Shown piece after piece: positions 11,901 through 23,215 of a stretch of 64,000 nt of DNA. The position numbers and the translations under genes are program-made. The notes under the pieces are model-generated. The model had not been told where the DNA came from, did not search any database, and saw only the letters and a program-made list of their open reading frames with translations. Source of the DNA: Cladorhizidae sp. MBARI D1340-BT2 (lineage: Eukaryota; Porifera; Demospongiae; Poecilosclerida; Cladorhizidae); assembly GCA_028752905.1 (NCBI GenBank), contig JAQNBH010000007.1, positions 20,399,938 to 20,463,937 on the forward strand, written 5' to 3'. Every line of letters begins with the position of its first letter. Position 1 is the stretch's first letter.

Positions 11901-14083
11901 AGTGAGATCAACTATCATAGCTTCATACAGACAGGAGCAACACAGGGAGATCAACTATCATAGCTACATACAGACAGGAGCAACACAGGGAGATCAACTA
12001 TCACAGCTGAATACAGACAAGAGCAACACAGGGAGATCAACTATCATAGCTACATACAGACAGGAGCAATACAGGGAGATCAACTATCATAGCTGCATAC
12101 AGACAGGAGCAACACAGGGAGATCAACTATGATCAACTATCATAGCTACATACAGGCAGGAGCAACACAGGGAGATCAACTATAATAGCTACATACAGAC
12201 AGGAGCAATACAGGTATCATAGCTACATACAGACATGAGCAACACAGGGAGATCAACTATCACAGCTGCATATAGACAGGAGCAACACAGGGAGATCAAC
12301 TATCATAGCTGCATACAGACAGGAACAACACAGGGAGATCAACTATCATAGCTACATACAGACAGGAGCAACACAGGGAGATCAACTATGATCAACTATC
12401 ATAGCTACATACAGGCAGGGCAACACAGGGAGATCAACTATCATAGCTACATACATACAGACAGGAGCAACACAGGGAGATCAACTCTCACAGCTACATA
12501 CAGACAGGAGCAACACAGGGAGATCAACTATCACAGCTGCATACAGACAGGAGCAACACAGGGAGACAACTATCATAGAGCTCTACATACAGACAGGAGC
12601 AACACAGGGAGATCAACTATCATAGCTGCATACAGACAGGAGCAACACAGGGAGATCAACTATCATAGCTACATACAGACAGGAGCAATACAGGGAGATC
12701 AACTATCATAGCTACATACAGACAGGAGCAACATAGGGAGATCAACTATCATAGCTACATACAGACAGGAGCAACATAGGGAGATCAACTATCATAGCTA
12801 CATACAGACAGGAGCAACACAGGGAGATCAACTATCATAGCTACATACAGACAGGAGCAACACAGGGAGATCAACTATCATAGCTACATACAGACAGGAG
12901 CAACACAGGGAGATCAACTATCATAGCTGCATACAGACAGGAGCAACACAGGGAGATCAACTATCACAGCTACATACAGACAGGAGCAACACATGGAGAT
13001 CAACTATCACAGCTACATACAGACAGGAGCAATACAGGGAGATCAACTATCATAGCTACATACAGACAGGAGCAACACAGGGAGATCAACTATCATAGCT
13101 ACATACAGACAGGAGCAACACAGGGAGATCAACTATCATAGCTACATACAGACAGGAGCAACACAGGGAGATCAACTATCATAGCTACATACAGACAGGA
13201 GCAATACAGGGAGATCAACTATCATAGCTGCATACAGACAGGAGCAACACAGGGAGATCAACTATCATAGCTGCATACAGACAGGAGCAACACAGGGAGA
13301 TCAACTATCACAGCTGCATATAGACAGGAGCAACACAGGGAGATCAACTATCATAGCTACATACAGACAGGAGCAACACAGGGAGATCAACTATCATAGC
13401 TACATACAGACAGGAGCAACACAGGGAGATCAACTATCATAGCTACATACAGACAGGAGCAACACAGGGAGATCAACTATCATAGCTACATACAGACAGG
13501 AGCAACACAGGGAGTTCAACTATCATAGCTACATACAGACAGGAGCAACACAGGGAGATCAACTATCATAGCTACATACAGACAGGAGCAACACAGGGAG
13601 ATCAACTATCATAGCTACATACAGACAGGAGCAACACAGGGAGATCAACTATCATAGCTACATACAGACAGGAGCAACACAGGGAGATCAACTATCAACA
13701 GCTGCATACAGACAGGAGAAACACAGGGAGATCAACTATCATAGCTACATACAGACAGGAGCAACACAGGGAGATCAACTATCATAGCTACATACAGATA
13801 GGAGCAACACAGGGAGATCAACTATCATAGCTACATACAGACAGGAGCAACACAGGGAGATCAACTATCATAGCTACATACAGACAGGAGCAACACAGGG
13901 AGATCAACTATCATAGCTGCATACAGACAGGAGCAACACAGGGAGATCAACTATCATAGCTACATTCAGACAGGAGCAACACAGGGAGATCAACTATCAT
14001 AGCTACATACAGACAGGAGCAACACAGGGAGATCAACTATCATAGCTACATACAGACAGGAGCAACACAGGGAGATCAACCCT
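5946..14083. repeat. 8.1-kb satellite, 43-bp unit, ~188 copies
   Basis: The unit starts gatcaactatcatagctac and ends gacaggagcaacacaggga, 43 bp. Common variants are catagctaca/cacagctgca, gcaatacag, gagaaacac and a 10-bp internal duplication (gatcaactatgatcaac). Private variants occur in the same order in distant blocks, so the array grew by segmental duplication. The spot cagggagagatc recurs at 8361, 9800 and 11232. A distinctive ~200-bp variant string recurs at 9239 and 12388 (spacing 3149). The 43-bp period rotates all frames, and a catag variant supplies TAG stops, so the 104-107-codon frames here are not genes. Confidence 0.98.
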
Positions 14084-14442
14084 CAACACAAGGTATGTGT
14101 AGACTTCTCCCAGAGTACTAGCTTCCAAACTCCCCAAGGTGATCATTTAAATAATACACAGACTTATTATTATAGTTACATAAACCTCCTTAGCCCTTTC
14201 GCTGCTGGATTTTCCCCCAAAATGCAGTCGATTTTACCGAATTAATTTAGGCCAATTTTGATACTTCTACTTAAAAATGTCATGGAAGAGAGAAAAGTCA
14301 ATCGTTATCAATTAAGTGAACTCTTGTTGTCAGTAAACATACAAAGCTACAAAAACATGTTGAATTTTTTTTCCATCACCAGATGGTCTTTTAGAGGGTC
14401 AAAAGGCAAAAATGTCCACAAAATTAGCAATTTTTGTACCTG

Positions 14443-14795
14443 CCGTATTTGCCGGAGTATAAGTCGCAGTAGCAGCTCCAAATCTTCTTCTCCAATTGAG
14501 GGGTGCGACTTATAATCCAAACATGTCGCTTTTGCTACTGGGAGGGGTCTCTAGTGGCACGTGGTGTCGATAAAATGTCTGGAAAGCGAATGCTGGCTTT
14601 AAGTTCAAAGTATGCAGAGAAGTTCGGAAACAGAGCAGCGGAAAGAGAGTATAGAGTTAGTGAAAAATTGGTCAGGGACTGTAGAAAGAAGAAGAGTGTG
14701 TTGACAATTCTGCAGAGATGCACTAGATCTGCTAGAGTTGGAGTCTCGGCTTACTGGCCAGAACTTGAAAGCGACTTATACTCTGGCAAATACGG
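14443..14795 (+). mobile_element. pogo-type miniature element
   Basis: Inverted ends 14441-14467 and 14771-14797 match over 27 bp with two mismatches (core CCGTATTTGCC(G/A)GAGTATAAGTCGC). TA follows the right end (14796-14797); the left partner has become TG. The interior is the first part of a pogo transposase fused directly to the right terminal repeat, which is how internal deletion creates a MITE. The termini resemble the CCGTATTTGC..TATAAGTCGC ends of pogo-like elements in marine invertebrates (recalled). Confidence 0.8.
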
Positions 14796-14797
14796 TA
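14575..14797 (+). pseudogene. pogo transposase N-terminal HTH fragment
   Basis: ATG 14575 opens MSGKRMLALSSKYAEK, then FGNRAAEREYRVSEKLVR, DCRKKKSVL and AYWPELESDL. This is the N-terminal Brinker/Psq-type helix-turn-helix of pogo/jerky transposases: a short helix, 'GNRAAAREFGVSEK.VR.WRK', then the 'wPeLE..L' start of the CENP-B-type second HTH. The expected Trp after VRD is Cys. The frame runs straight into the right terminal repeat and stops at 14854, so only about 75 residues of the transposase remain. No catalytic domain. Confidence 0.8.
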
Positions 14798-14859
14798 TTA
14801 CCCCTAGAAATAGAAAAGTAACACTTGCAATGAGCTGTGCTTCCAATATGTTATGACCC

Positions 14860-15315
14860 TGTGTGTAGGTAGAGCGTGCCAGGGGAAAAAATCGGCCCTT
14901 TTGAACTCTTTTGAACTGTTTTGGAGGGCCTGTGGCCCTTTTAGGCCCAACCCCCTTTTTCTAGAGAATTCACGTTTTCAAGGTAAATACAAAATTCCAA
15001 AGAAAATAACATGATATCTGCCACAAAGCCTATTGTATGCCAAGTGAACACAGTTACATGCTGGATCCCACTTGTTAATAATAACCTCCCTTTCAATTGC
15101 AACCACCCTTCAAATAGAAATTGCAGGTAGATGGACTGAAGTAAATATTATCTGCAGTTGCTATTAGAAAATATATAGAAATTTTATCCCTATCCACCTT
15201 TCCTTTAGGTAGGTTTGGGTCTTTCCATTCACATCCTTTATACATGCATGCAAAACTGATTAAGTTATCAATTTGTGTGTGATAACGGACATAGCACTTT
15301 CCTATGAACATGTGG
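14860..15315. other. Interior of piggyBac element, no gene seen
   Basis: Non-coding DNA between the nested pogo element and the 20-bp array. A 77-codon minus frame (15093-15326) shows no recognisable motif. Confidence 0.5.
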
Positions 15316-15882
15316 ATGGTCAGCACAGGTCACACACACCCAGCACAGGTCACACACACTCAGCACAGATCACACACACCCAGCACAAGTCACACACACC
15401 CAGCACAGGTCACACACACTCAACACAGATCACACACACCCAGTACAGGTCACACACACCCAGCACAGGTCACACACACTCAGCACAGATCACACACACC
15501 CAGCACAGGTCACACACACCCAGCACAGGTCACACACACTCAGCACAGATCACACACACCCAGCACAGGTCACACACACCCAGCACAGGTCAGATACACC
15601 CAGCACAGGTCACACACACCCAGCACAGGTCACACAAACATAGCACAGGTCACACACACCCAGCACAGGTCACACACACCCAGCACAGGTCACACACCCA
15701 GCACAGGTCACACACACCCAGCACAGGTCACACACACCCAGCACAGGTCACACAAACATAGCACAGGTCACACACACCCAGCACAGGTCACACACACCCA
15801 GCACAGGTCACACACCCAGCACAGGTCACACACACCCAGCACAGGTCACACACACCCAGCACAGGTCACACACACCCAGCAC
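15316..15882. repeat. 20-bp tandem array (cagcacaggtcacacacacc)
   Basis: About 28 copies of the 20-bp unit with variants cagatc, caaacatag and 2-bp contractions. Produces periodic His/Thr/Gln frames on the plus strand that are by-products. Lies inside the piggyBac element. Confidence 0.95.
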
Positions 15883-15905
15883 GCTTCATGTCTCTCTGCT
15901 GGCAA

Positions 15906-16220
15906 TTAGTCTTTGTTCTTGACAGTTCTATGACATGAAATGTATTGTTCAGTAAAGGGGGACCCAGAGGCACCAGTATCATCAGCACTGCCTAAATCAT
16001 GTACACTGTCATTGTCATCGACACTCATTGGGCCTCGGCCAAATTTGCAAACTAAACCATCATCCAGCTCATCATTCTCCGATTCTGAGCCATCGTATTC
16101 ATTTGCACCATCACTTTGTTCATCATTATTATCACTATCACCTTCGTCATCACTTTACAAATCAGCTAAAATGAGCTGTCTTGCCTCCTCTGCCGTGTAC
16201 TTCTTCCTGCGGTTCGCCAT
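15906..16220 (-). pseudogene. piggyBac-like transposase N-terminus
   Basis: Minus-strand ATG at 16218-16220 starts MANRRKKYTAEEARQLILAD, followed by an in-frame TAA at 16155-16157. It then resumes in the same frame with an acidic stretch (SDDEGDSDNNDEQSDG, EYDGSESENDELDDG) to a stop at 15906. A basic 'RRKKYTAEEA' start followed by an acidic serine/aspartate region is the usual N-terminus of invertebrate piggyBac transposases, and its place 222 bp inside the right terminal repeat fits. The single nonsense change and the absence of the DDE domain make it a pseudogene. Confidence 0.75.
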
Positions 16221-16460
16221 TTGTAATAGTCCCGGTCAGCTGATCTGCTACTACGCTCGATTCCAGCCCAACTCGCCAATGAACAGGCCCGAAACCTACG
16301 CAGAATTGACTTGTATAACCTGATCCACGCTACTGAAGATTGCTGCAGAGCTTGCTACGGTGTAGTTCGATCTGGCGAGAAGTTGAAAAATCTATGCCAC
16401 CATAGCGGTACACAACTGAAAAATTCCGATGCCGGGCGGCACTGGCAGTGAAAGGGTTAA

Positions 16461-16899
16461 TAGAGTGGATATTTCAACATATATTTTAGTGCACTTGATT
16501 GATGGAGTTTCTAATCATGCACGTACATACTTGAACTTATATAGCAAACTCAGCCCACTGCAAGTTGCAGCCGTTCAAGGCAACCTCACGAGCACTGGGA
16601 TATCCTAATGACCTCAGAAATTTGAGAATCCAGGTCTCCCAACATAAGCAGCAAGTGCCTTTGATGTGGCTATAACTACCTTTACCACAATTTTAGTGCC
16701 TAAGGAAAGCTCACAAATAGAGCTATTTTTAAGCATATTATTAACTACAACCAAAATTAGGAACACTCTACCAGAGAAAGATCAAGACTAGTTCAGAACA
16801 AGACTAGTTCAGAACAATGTGTCCAATCTCAAAGCCCTTCACACACACACACACACCACACACACACACATACCACACACAACCATTGCTATAAGAACA
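16461..16899. other. No gene seen
   Basis: Unique DNA between the piggyBac element and the minus-strand terminal exon. Contains a short direct duplication of actagttcagaacaa near 16788-16815 and a CA-rich tract (16841-16885), which would be 3' flank of the minus gene. Confidence 0.5.
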
Positions 16900-17106
16900 T
16901 CAATACCGTTTCTTTTTCTCCTCCGAAGTTTCAGTGGCTGTAACTTCGAGCCCTGAAGTGGCCACATTAACAGGGACCTCGGGTAGCGACGGCAATACCT
17001 CCCCTACCACACAAGCACCACTCTCTTCCTCTGTAGGGCTCTCAGCGTCCACACTGGAAGACAAACTATCGACGCTGGTCTGTTCTCGCTTCTGCTCCGT
17101 CACTTT
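16900..17106 (-). CDS. Terminal exon of a minus-strand host gene
   Basis: On the minus strand the tract attttttcttttttag ends at 17107, a near-ideal 3' splice site. The exon starts AAAGTGACGGAGCAG, reads KVTEQKREQTSVDSLSSS..., contains an acidic Ser/Glu-rich middle (SPTEEESGACVVGE) and ends ...SEEKKKRY at TGA 16900-16902 (68 codons plus stop, phase 0). The exon at 19904-20022 ends phase 0 at a perfect donor, so the two join in frame across a 2.8-kb intron that is mostly the 28-bp array. The low-complexity, charged C-terminus looks disordered. Product unknown. Confidence 0.5.
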   Translation of the reverse strand, partial: KVTEQKREQTSVDSLSSSVDAESPTEEESGACVVGEVLPSLPEVPVNVATSGLEVTATETSEEKKKRY

Positions 17107-17367
17107 CTAAAAAAGAAAAAATGAATAACCGTGAGAGCATGTCCATGCTCCCACTTCAACCCGTTAGCTTTCAAGGAGCCTGTCTGTTTGACGTGTTGTA
17201 TCACTTTGAACAGTCAGTCATTCGGAGGGAAGGGTTCATCCAATTTAAACAAGGCATTAAAGTTGAATGTGGGAGGGAACACTGTGTGGCACGTCTCCTG
17301 GCCACGAGGGGAGCTACAGGACTGGTATTTGTGGCAAGCTCTGCAGTTCATGTTCTCCAGAACAGAG

Positions 17368-19232
17368 TATTGTGTGCTAGGCATTCCTGTATTAGTATTG
17401 TGTGCTAGGCATTCCTGTATTAGTATTGTGTGCTAGGCATTCCTGTATTAGTATTGTGTGCTAGGCATTCCTGTATTAGTATTGTGTGCTAGGCATTCCT
17501 GTATTAGTATAGTGTGCCAGGCATTCCTGTATTAGTATTGTGTGCCAGGCATTCCTGTATTAGTATAGTGTGCTAGGCATTCCTGTATTAGTATAGTGTG
17601 CCAGGCATTCCTGTATTAGTATTGTGTGCCAGGCATTCCTGTATTAGTATTGTGTGCTAGGCATTCCTGTATTAGTATTGTGTGCTAGGCATTCCTGTAT
17701 TAGTATAGTGTGCCAGGCATTCCTGTATTAGTATTGTGTGCCAGGCATTCCTGTATTAGTATTGTGTGCTAGGCATTCCTGTATTAGTATTGTGTGCTAG
17801 GCATTCCTGTATTAGTATAGTGTGCTAGGCATTCCTGTATTAGTATTGTGTGCTAGGCATTCCTGTATTAGTATTGCATTCCTGTATTAGTATTGTGTGC
17901 CAGGCATTCCTGTATTAGTATTGTGTGCTAGGCATTCCTGTATTAGTATAGTGTGCCAGGCATTCCTGTATTAGTATTGTGTGCTAGGCATTCCTGTATT
18001 AGTATAGTGTGCTAGGCATTCCTGTATTAGTATTGTGTGCTAGGCATTCCTGTATTAGTATTGTGTGCTAGGCATTCCTGTATTAGTATAGTGTGCTAGG
18101 CATTCCTGTATGAGTATTGTGTGCTAGGCATTCCTGTATTAGTATTGTGTGCCAGGCATTCCTGTATTAGTATTGTGTGCTAGGCATTCCTGTATTAGTA
18201 TTGTGTGCTAGGCATTCCTGTATTAGTATTGTGTGCTAGGCATTCCTGTATTAGTATTGTGTGCTAGGCATTCCTGTATTAGTATAGTGTGCTAGGCATT
18301 CCTGTATTAGTATTGTGTGTAGGCATTCCTGTATTAGTATTATGTGCCAGGCATTCCTGTATTAGTATTGTGTGCTAGGCATTCCTGTATTAGTATAGTG
18401 TGCTAGGCATTCCTGTATGAGTATTGTGTGCTAGGCATTCCTGTATTAGTATTGTGTGCTAGGCATTCCTGTATTAGTATTGTGTGCTAGGCATTCCTGT
18501 ATTAGTATAGTGTGCTAGGCATTCCTGTATTAGTATTGTGTGTAGGCATTCCTGTATTAGTATTATGTGCCAGGCATTCCTGTATTAGTATTGTGTGCTA
18601 GGCATTCCTGTATTAGTATTGTGTGCTAGGCATTCCTGTATTAGTATTGTGTGCTAGGCATTCCTGTATTAGTATAGTGTGCTAGGCATTCCTGTATTAG
18701 TATTGTGTGTAGGCATTCCTGTATTAGTATTATGTGCCAGGCATTCCTGTATTAGTATTGTGTGCTAGGCATTCCTGTATTAGTATTGTGTGCTAGGCAT
18801 TCCTGTATTAGTATTGTGTGCTAGGCATTCCTGTATTAGTATTGTGTGCTAGGCATTCCTGTATTAGTATTGTGTGCTAGGCATTCCTGTATTAGTATAG
18901 TGTGCCAGGCATTCCTGTATTAGTATTGTGTGTAGGCATTCCTGTATTAGTATTATGTGCCAGGCATTCCTGTATTAGTATTGTGTGCTAGGCATTCCTG
19001 TATTAGTATTGTGTGCTAGGCATTCCTGTATTAGTATAGTGTGCCAGGCATTCCTGTATTAGTATAGTGTGCCAGGCATTCCTGTATTAGTATAGTGTGC
19101 TAGGCATTCTCCTGTATTAGTATTGTGTGCCAGGCATTCCTGTATTAGTATTGTGTGCTAGGCATTCCTGTATTAGTATTATGTGCCAGGCATTCCTGTA
19201 TTAGTATTGTGTGCTAGGCATTCCTGTATTAG
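17368..19232. repeat. 28-bp tandem array, ~66 copies
   Basis: Unit of 28 bp with core gctaggcattcctgtatt and tail agtattgtgt. Variants are T/A in agtat(t/a)gtg, ctagg/ccagg and a 1-bp deleted form (gtgtgtaggc). A multi-unit phrase with the deleted form recurs at about 18310, 18540, 18710 and 18930, indicating block duplication. It occupies the intron of the minus-strand gene. Confidence 0.97.
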
Positions 19233-19590
19233 AGGAGAGCAACACGACGTCCGAGAATGGGAGGGGGGAAGAGTGAACACTTCATTGGAAAACAAACAGT
19301 ACTAACCATCCTGCCACTCACCGATGAAAGTTTGTAGGGGAGAAGGTGGGGGGGCTAAAAGCTAACACAATACACGAGCTAGCAAAATACCATCGTTATA
19401 GCATTCTCCACATTTTTGTATAAAAAAGGGTGGGGTGGGTGGGGATGGGGTGCTGAAAAATGCTCATTGTTTCTCTTGCAGACTGTATAATATATATACA
19501 TTTATTATATTATATATATATATAATATTATGGTTGTGCAAGATCCAAAGAGTTGCATTACAAGCAGTTTGAAGTTGGTTGAAGTTTTTA
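19233..19590. other. No gene seen; AT microsatellite
   Basis: G-rich stretches (19258-19450) followed by an alternating TA tract (19488-19530). Intronic relative to the minus-strand gene. Confidence 0.5.
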
Positions 19591-19815
19591 TCTTCCACTC
19601 ATTCACATGCCACGCCCCTGACCCCCAATGTTCCAATCATCCAAATGCCACGCCCCCACTCAACCCTGACCCCAATGTTCCACTCTCACATGCCATGCCC
19701 CTAACATCTGACTCCCAATGTTCCACTCATTCACATGCCACGCCCCTGCTCAACCCTGACCCCAATGTTCCACTCTCACATGCCACGCCCCTGATCCACC
19801 CAACCCTGCAGGCAC
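19590..19815. repeat. Degenerate ~46-bp repeat, 4 copies
   Basis: aatgttcca recurs at 19627, 19674, 19717 and 19764, with cacatgccacgcccctgac between copies. Irregular spacing of 43-47 bp. Confidence 0.7.
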
Positions 19816-19903
19816 AACAGGTGACTTTTGCCCGACCCTAATAAGTGCCACCCTTGCTATATTTGGACAGCAGAGGGTTAACAAACGTGCAGTCTGGACT
19901 CAC

Positions 19904-20022
19904 CTCAAACGCCTCAGCAAGCTTCAGCTTCACTGCCTCAGCATTCTGCTGGCCAAGCAGAACCACCAATGCTTTTCCTACACAGTTAATGCCAAAAATA
20001 GTGGGGAAGAGCAACACAGCAT
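19904..20022 (-). CDS. Internal exon of the minus-strand host gene
   Basis: Acceptor gtgtgggatgtgtgcag ends at 20023. The donor GCGTTTGAG|GTGAGTCC at 19904/19903 is close to the ideal consensus. The 119-nt exon reads AVLLFPTIFGINCVGKALVV, then LLGQQNAEAVKLKLAEAFE, entering in phase 1 and leaving in phase 0. The peptide looks like paired amphipathic helices of a HEAT/armadillo-type solenoid, but I cannot name the family. The downstream partner is the terminal exon at 16900-17106. Codon use is normal with no stop, unlike the overlapping plus frame at 19845-20081, which I take as a shadow. Confidence 0.6.
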
Positions 20023-20203
20023 CTGCACACATCCCACACACCAAGTTAAGGAGAAGGCTCTTCTCAGTGTGTACATTATAATAGCATCAGAATCTCCTAC
20101 TGTATGGACACACACAGTCACACACACACATACGGAATGTATGATGTAAGTGTGTGCATTGTATCTTATATCATATACATGACCACGCCCCTGGGCCTGC
20201 TAC

Positions 20204-20336
20204 CTGAACATTTCCGTGAGGATCGGCTCCACCCCAAGGATGGTATAGGCAAGGTGACAATGGCTCTGAATTCACTGGAAGCCACCACAGCATTTGAGAT
20301 ATGCTGGCCATACTTTTTTTTAAATGCTTTAGTGAT
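20204..20336 (-). CDS. Candidate upstream exon of the same gene
   Basis: Minus-strand frame from after TAG at 20337-20339 to donor GTTCAG|GTAGCA at 20204. It would leave in phase 1, which matches the phase-1 entry of the 19904-20022 exon, giving ...RKCS-D-AVLLF. Peptide starts ITKAFKKKYGQHISNAVVAS. Another frame of the same stretch also reads well (AYTILGVEPILTEMF) but has the wrong phase. Acceptor is weak (caatag). Confidence 0.25.
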
Positions 20337-20460
20337 CTATTGTACCTGTGCATGCATTCATCACGAGCCTGACAGTAGCCCACATATTGGTCGTACCTTC
20401 ATAGGGAACCAACAAGTGTGCAGCTTCAGCACTCGAGCGTAACACAGTTTAATAGATACC

Positions 20461-20694
20461 ATACCCGTGCAGCTATGGCCACCCGTGCAGCTATGGCCAC
20501 CCGTGCAGCTATGGCCACCCGTGCAGCTATGGCCACCCGTGCAGCTATGGCCACCCGTGCAGCTATGGCCACCCGTGCAGCTATGGCCACCCGTGCAGCT
20601 ATGGCCACCCGTGCAGCTATGGCCACCCGTGCAGCTATGGCCACCCGTGCAGCTATGGCCACCCGTGCAGCTATGGCCACCCGTGCAGCTACTG
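20461..20694. repeat. 18-bp tandem array, 13 copies
   Basis: Near-perfect 18-bp unit cccgtgcagctatggcca. A period divisible by three keeps frames open on both strands (plus ATRAAM repeats); no sign of a true gene around it. Confidence 0.95.
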
Positions 20695-20829
20695 CAACCT
20701 GTACACCGCCCTCCTCAAGTATTAGGTACGTATGTACTACACTCGGCCATGCCACGAGTTCACACACTTTGTGATGCTTATGTAGACACACACACACACA
20801 ACTACACAAGTACTACACCCGACCAGAAT

Positions 20830-22108
20830 ATAGCATTAACTGACCTCCTATAGCCGCAGAGTCCTGGGCAATGCCACGTACCTGCTACTACGACATAATT
20901 ATACACAGGAAGCTTCTAGAGTGCAGGCTATAAATCTATTCATTTAATATGCATACGGTAAACTCTGTTTGTTGAGTCTCTCAATGTTTAGCACAACAAG
21001 CTGTTAAGTGATCCTCCCATTCTTGCCACTCAACAGTCTGGCCTGATGGTATTCGCTGTATCGGTTAATCCACATGCGTCCCAGCTTCATTGCCAAGGCA
21101 ACGCGTTTCACAAAACAATTGAGACAATAATCTTAGCACGACCACGCATTCACTAGCCACAAGTTTGCTGACGAGCTTCTCATTTCTTGAACACTTCAGA
21201 TCCTTTCCTCAGTCTTCGACCCTCTTCCATGGAGCTTCCATGGAGGCTCAAGTTCCAAACACTTCCCAACATGCCCCATGTTTGTACCTGGAGGTCAAGA
21301 CTGGACACTGATGGCAGGCTCTTCCACTAGCTACAGCCATCTTGTGTCACACTATATTCCCATTGCTGAAGTATATTCGACCCTAAAATCAAGTCTGTGA
21401 AGCACTACAACTGTTTTTGTCCTAATATTTCAATTCAGCATCAATACAGTGCACAAATTGGAAAGTGCATGGCACTCCCAATATTGGTGCGACCCCTATC
21501 TTAAAATGGTGGAGAAGAAAAGAAAAAGTTTATATCTTGACTACTCACTTTGGCAGCTTCTTAGTATCATAATCAGCAACTTCAGTCAATTTTGCCCCCC
21601 CCCCCCCCCCCCCCCCCCCCCAAACATACACACACACACACACACACTTCCAGCACACCTTGAATCTGTCAGGAAGGTAGTAAATCAGTGGCCCCAAAAA
21701 CATTAAATACTCTCAAATTCATCTTCAGCATCTTATATCTGTCTACTCTCCCCACATAGAACTGTGTGTACAATATGTCTGTTCGTCATGATGTTACTAC
21801 CACGTGCCTCCAAACTGTCTAATGCATTGCTACGACTAATCCGTTTCTCGATTCAGCACTAATTTGGTTTACTGAACAGGTAAAGTACCTCAGGCACCAT
21901 AAACACATTTGAGTAGTTAACAATATAAACCTTGGAAAAAAAGTTAGCAACTTCCATGACGCACGTGTCTACATTATTCATTAGTAATTAATTAACATGG
22001 TAAATAATAACATCCATGATTGGTTTGATTGGTTAGTTATGGTTTACGCTGAGTACCTTCTTGTACACGAGTGGCTCAATTTTTTTTTGAAACAAAAACA
22101 AAAACATT
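20830..22108. other. No gene seen; C tract
   Basis: Unique, AT-rich DNA without convincing exons. Contains a C homopolymer (about 24 C, 21597-21620) followed by CA repeats. An 85-codon plus frame (21449-21706) runs through the C tract and has no recognisable features. Confidence 0.5.
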
Positions 22109-22171
22109 GTGACCCTTTACCTATTAATAAATGTAGACTATAATTATTGGAATTAACAGGTAAAGGGTCAC
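22109..22171. repeat. Inverted repeat with GACCCTTTACC ends
   Basis: GTGACCCTTTACCT at 22109-22122 and its perfect complement AGGTAAAGGGTCAC at 22158-22171 enclose 35 AT-rich bases. Same terminal motif as the MITE at 254-372. It may be a very short member of that family or two abutting ends. Confidence 0.6.
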
Positions 22172-22524
22172 CAGTAAATGCTTGTCGTCTACATGGTAAA
22201 TTCTCGTTTCATTTCCTGTATTGTCTATTGTCTACTCTCGATCCAATACATCTTTTTTTAAACCTATCTGTCTTGTATATTTGTGGATTGAGCATACGAC
22301 TTATACATGCATGCTTTTCAAAGGAACTTCTTAGATGTCAAGCAAAATCAACTAGCCATGATGACTGGGCTTTTGAATGGAATTTAGCATTGAAAATATT
22401 AGTGAAATTGACTTTGCTTATATCCTTAGTGCACTGGACTGGTGCCCTCTTTATAGTCATGAACATGTCCTGTTTGCCAAGTGTTCGCCAACCATGTGAC
22501 GGAGGGAAGTGTACTTGTGCTCAG

Positions 22525-23215
22525 CTATACACACACACGTGCATACCATACACAGATATACACACACACGTGCATACCATACAACTATACACACACACGT
22601 GCATACCATACAACTATACACACACACACGCATACCATACAGCTATACACACACACGTGCATACCATACAACTATACACACACACGTGCATACCATACAG
22701 CTATACACACACACACACGTGCATACCATACACAGCTATACACACACACGTGCATACCATACAACTATACACACACACGTGCATACCATACACAGCTATA
22801 CACACACACGTGCATACCATACAACTATACACACACACGTGCATACCATACACAGCTATACACACACACGTGCATACCATACACAGATATACACACACAC
22901 GTGCATACCATACAACTATACACACACACACACGTGCATACCATACACAGCTATACACACACACGTGCATACCATACACAGATATACACACACACGTGCA
23001 TACCATACAACTATACACACACACATGCATACCATACACAGCTACACACACACACATGCATACCATACACAGCTATACACACACACGTGCATACCATACC
23101 AGCTATACACACACACGTGCATACCATACAACTATATACACACACATGCACAGCTATACACACACACGTGCATACCATACAACTATACACACACACATGT
23201 GCATACAGTACAGCC
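22525..23215. repeat. 28-32-bp CA-rich tandem array, ~23 copies
   Basis: Unit is cgtgcataccatacaact followed by atacacacaca. Unit length varies with the CA run. Gives Tyr/Thr/His periodic frames in all three plus frames, including a 420-codon frame (22147-23409) whose unique N- and C-terminal parts have no recognisable coding features. Confidence 0.95.

Larger units (their letters stand above)
14194..16456 (-). mobile_element. piggyBac-type element with nested insertions
   Basis: Left end 14194-14208 reads CCCTTTCGCTGCTGG. The right end, 16442-16456, read inward on the minus strand is CCCTTTCACTGCCAG. TTAA follows the right end (16457-16460) and TTAG precedes the left end (14190-14193), a one-base decay of the obligatory piggyBac TTAA target. 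The interior carries the acidic N-terminus of a piggyBac-like transposase on the minus strand near the right end, a 353-bp pogo element (14443-14795) and a 20-bp tandem array (15316-15882). The DDE core is absent, so this is a deleted, non-autonomous copy. Confidence 0.8.

Noticed and set aside
5946..14083. CRISPR array
   Set aside because: Units are contiguous with no unique spacers, and the genome is eukaryotic.
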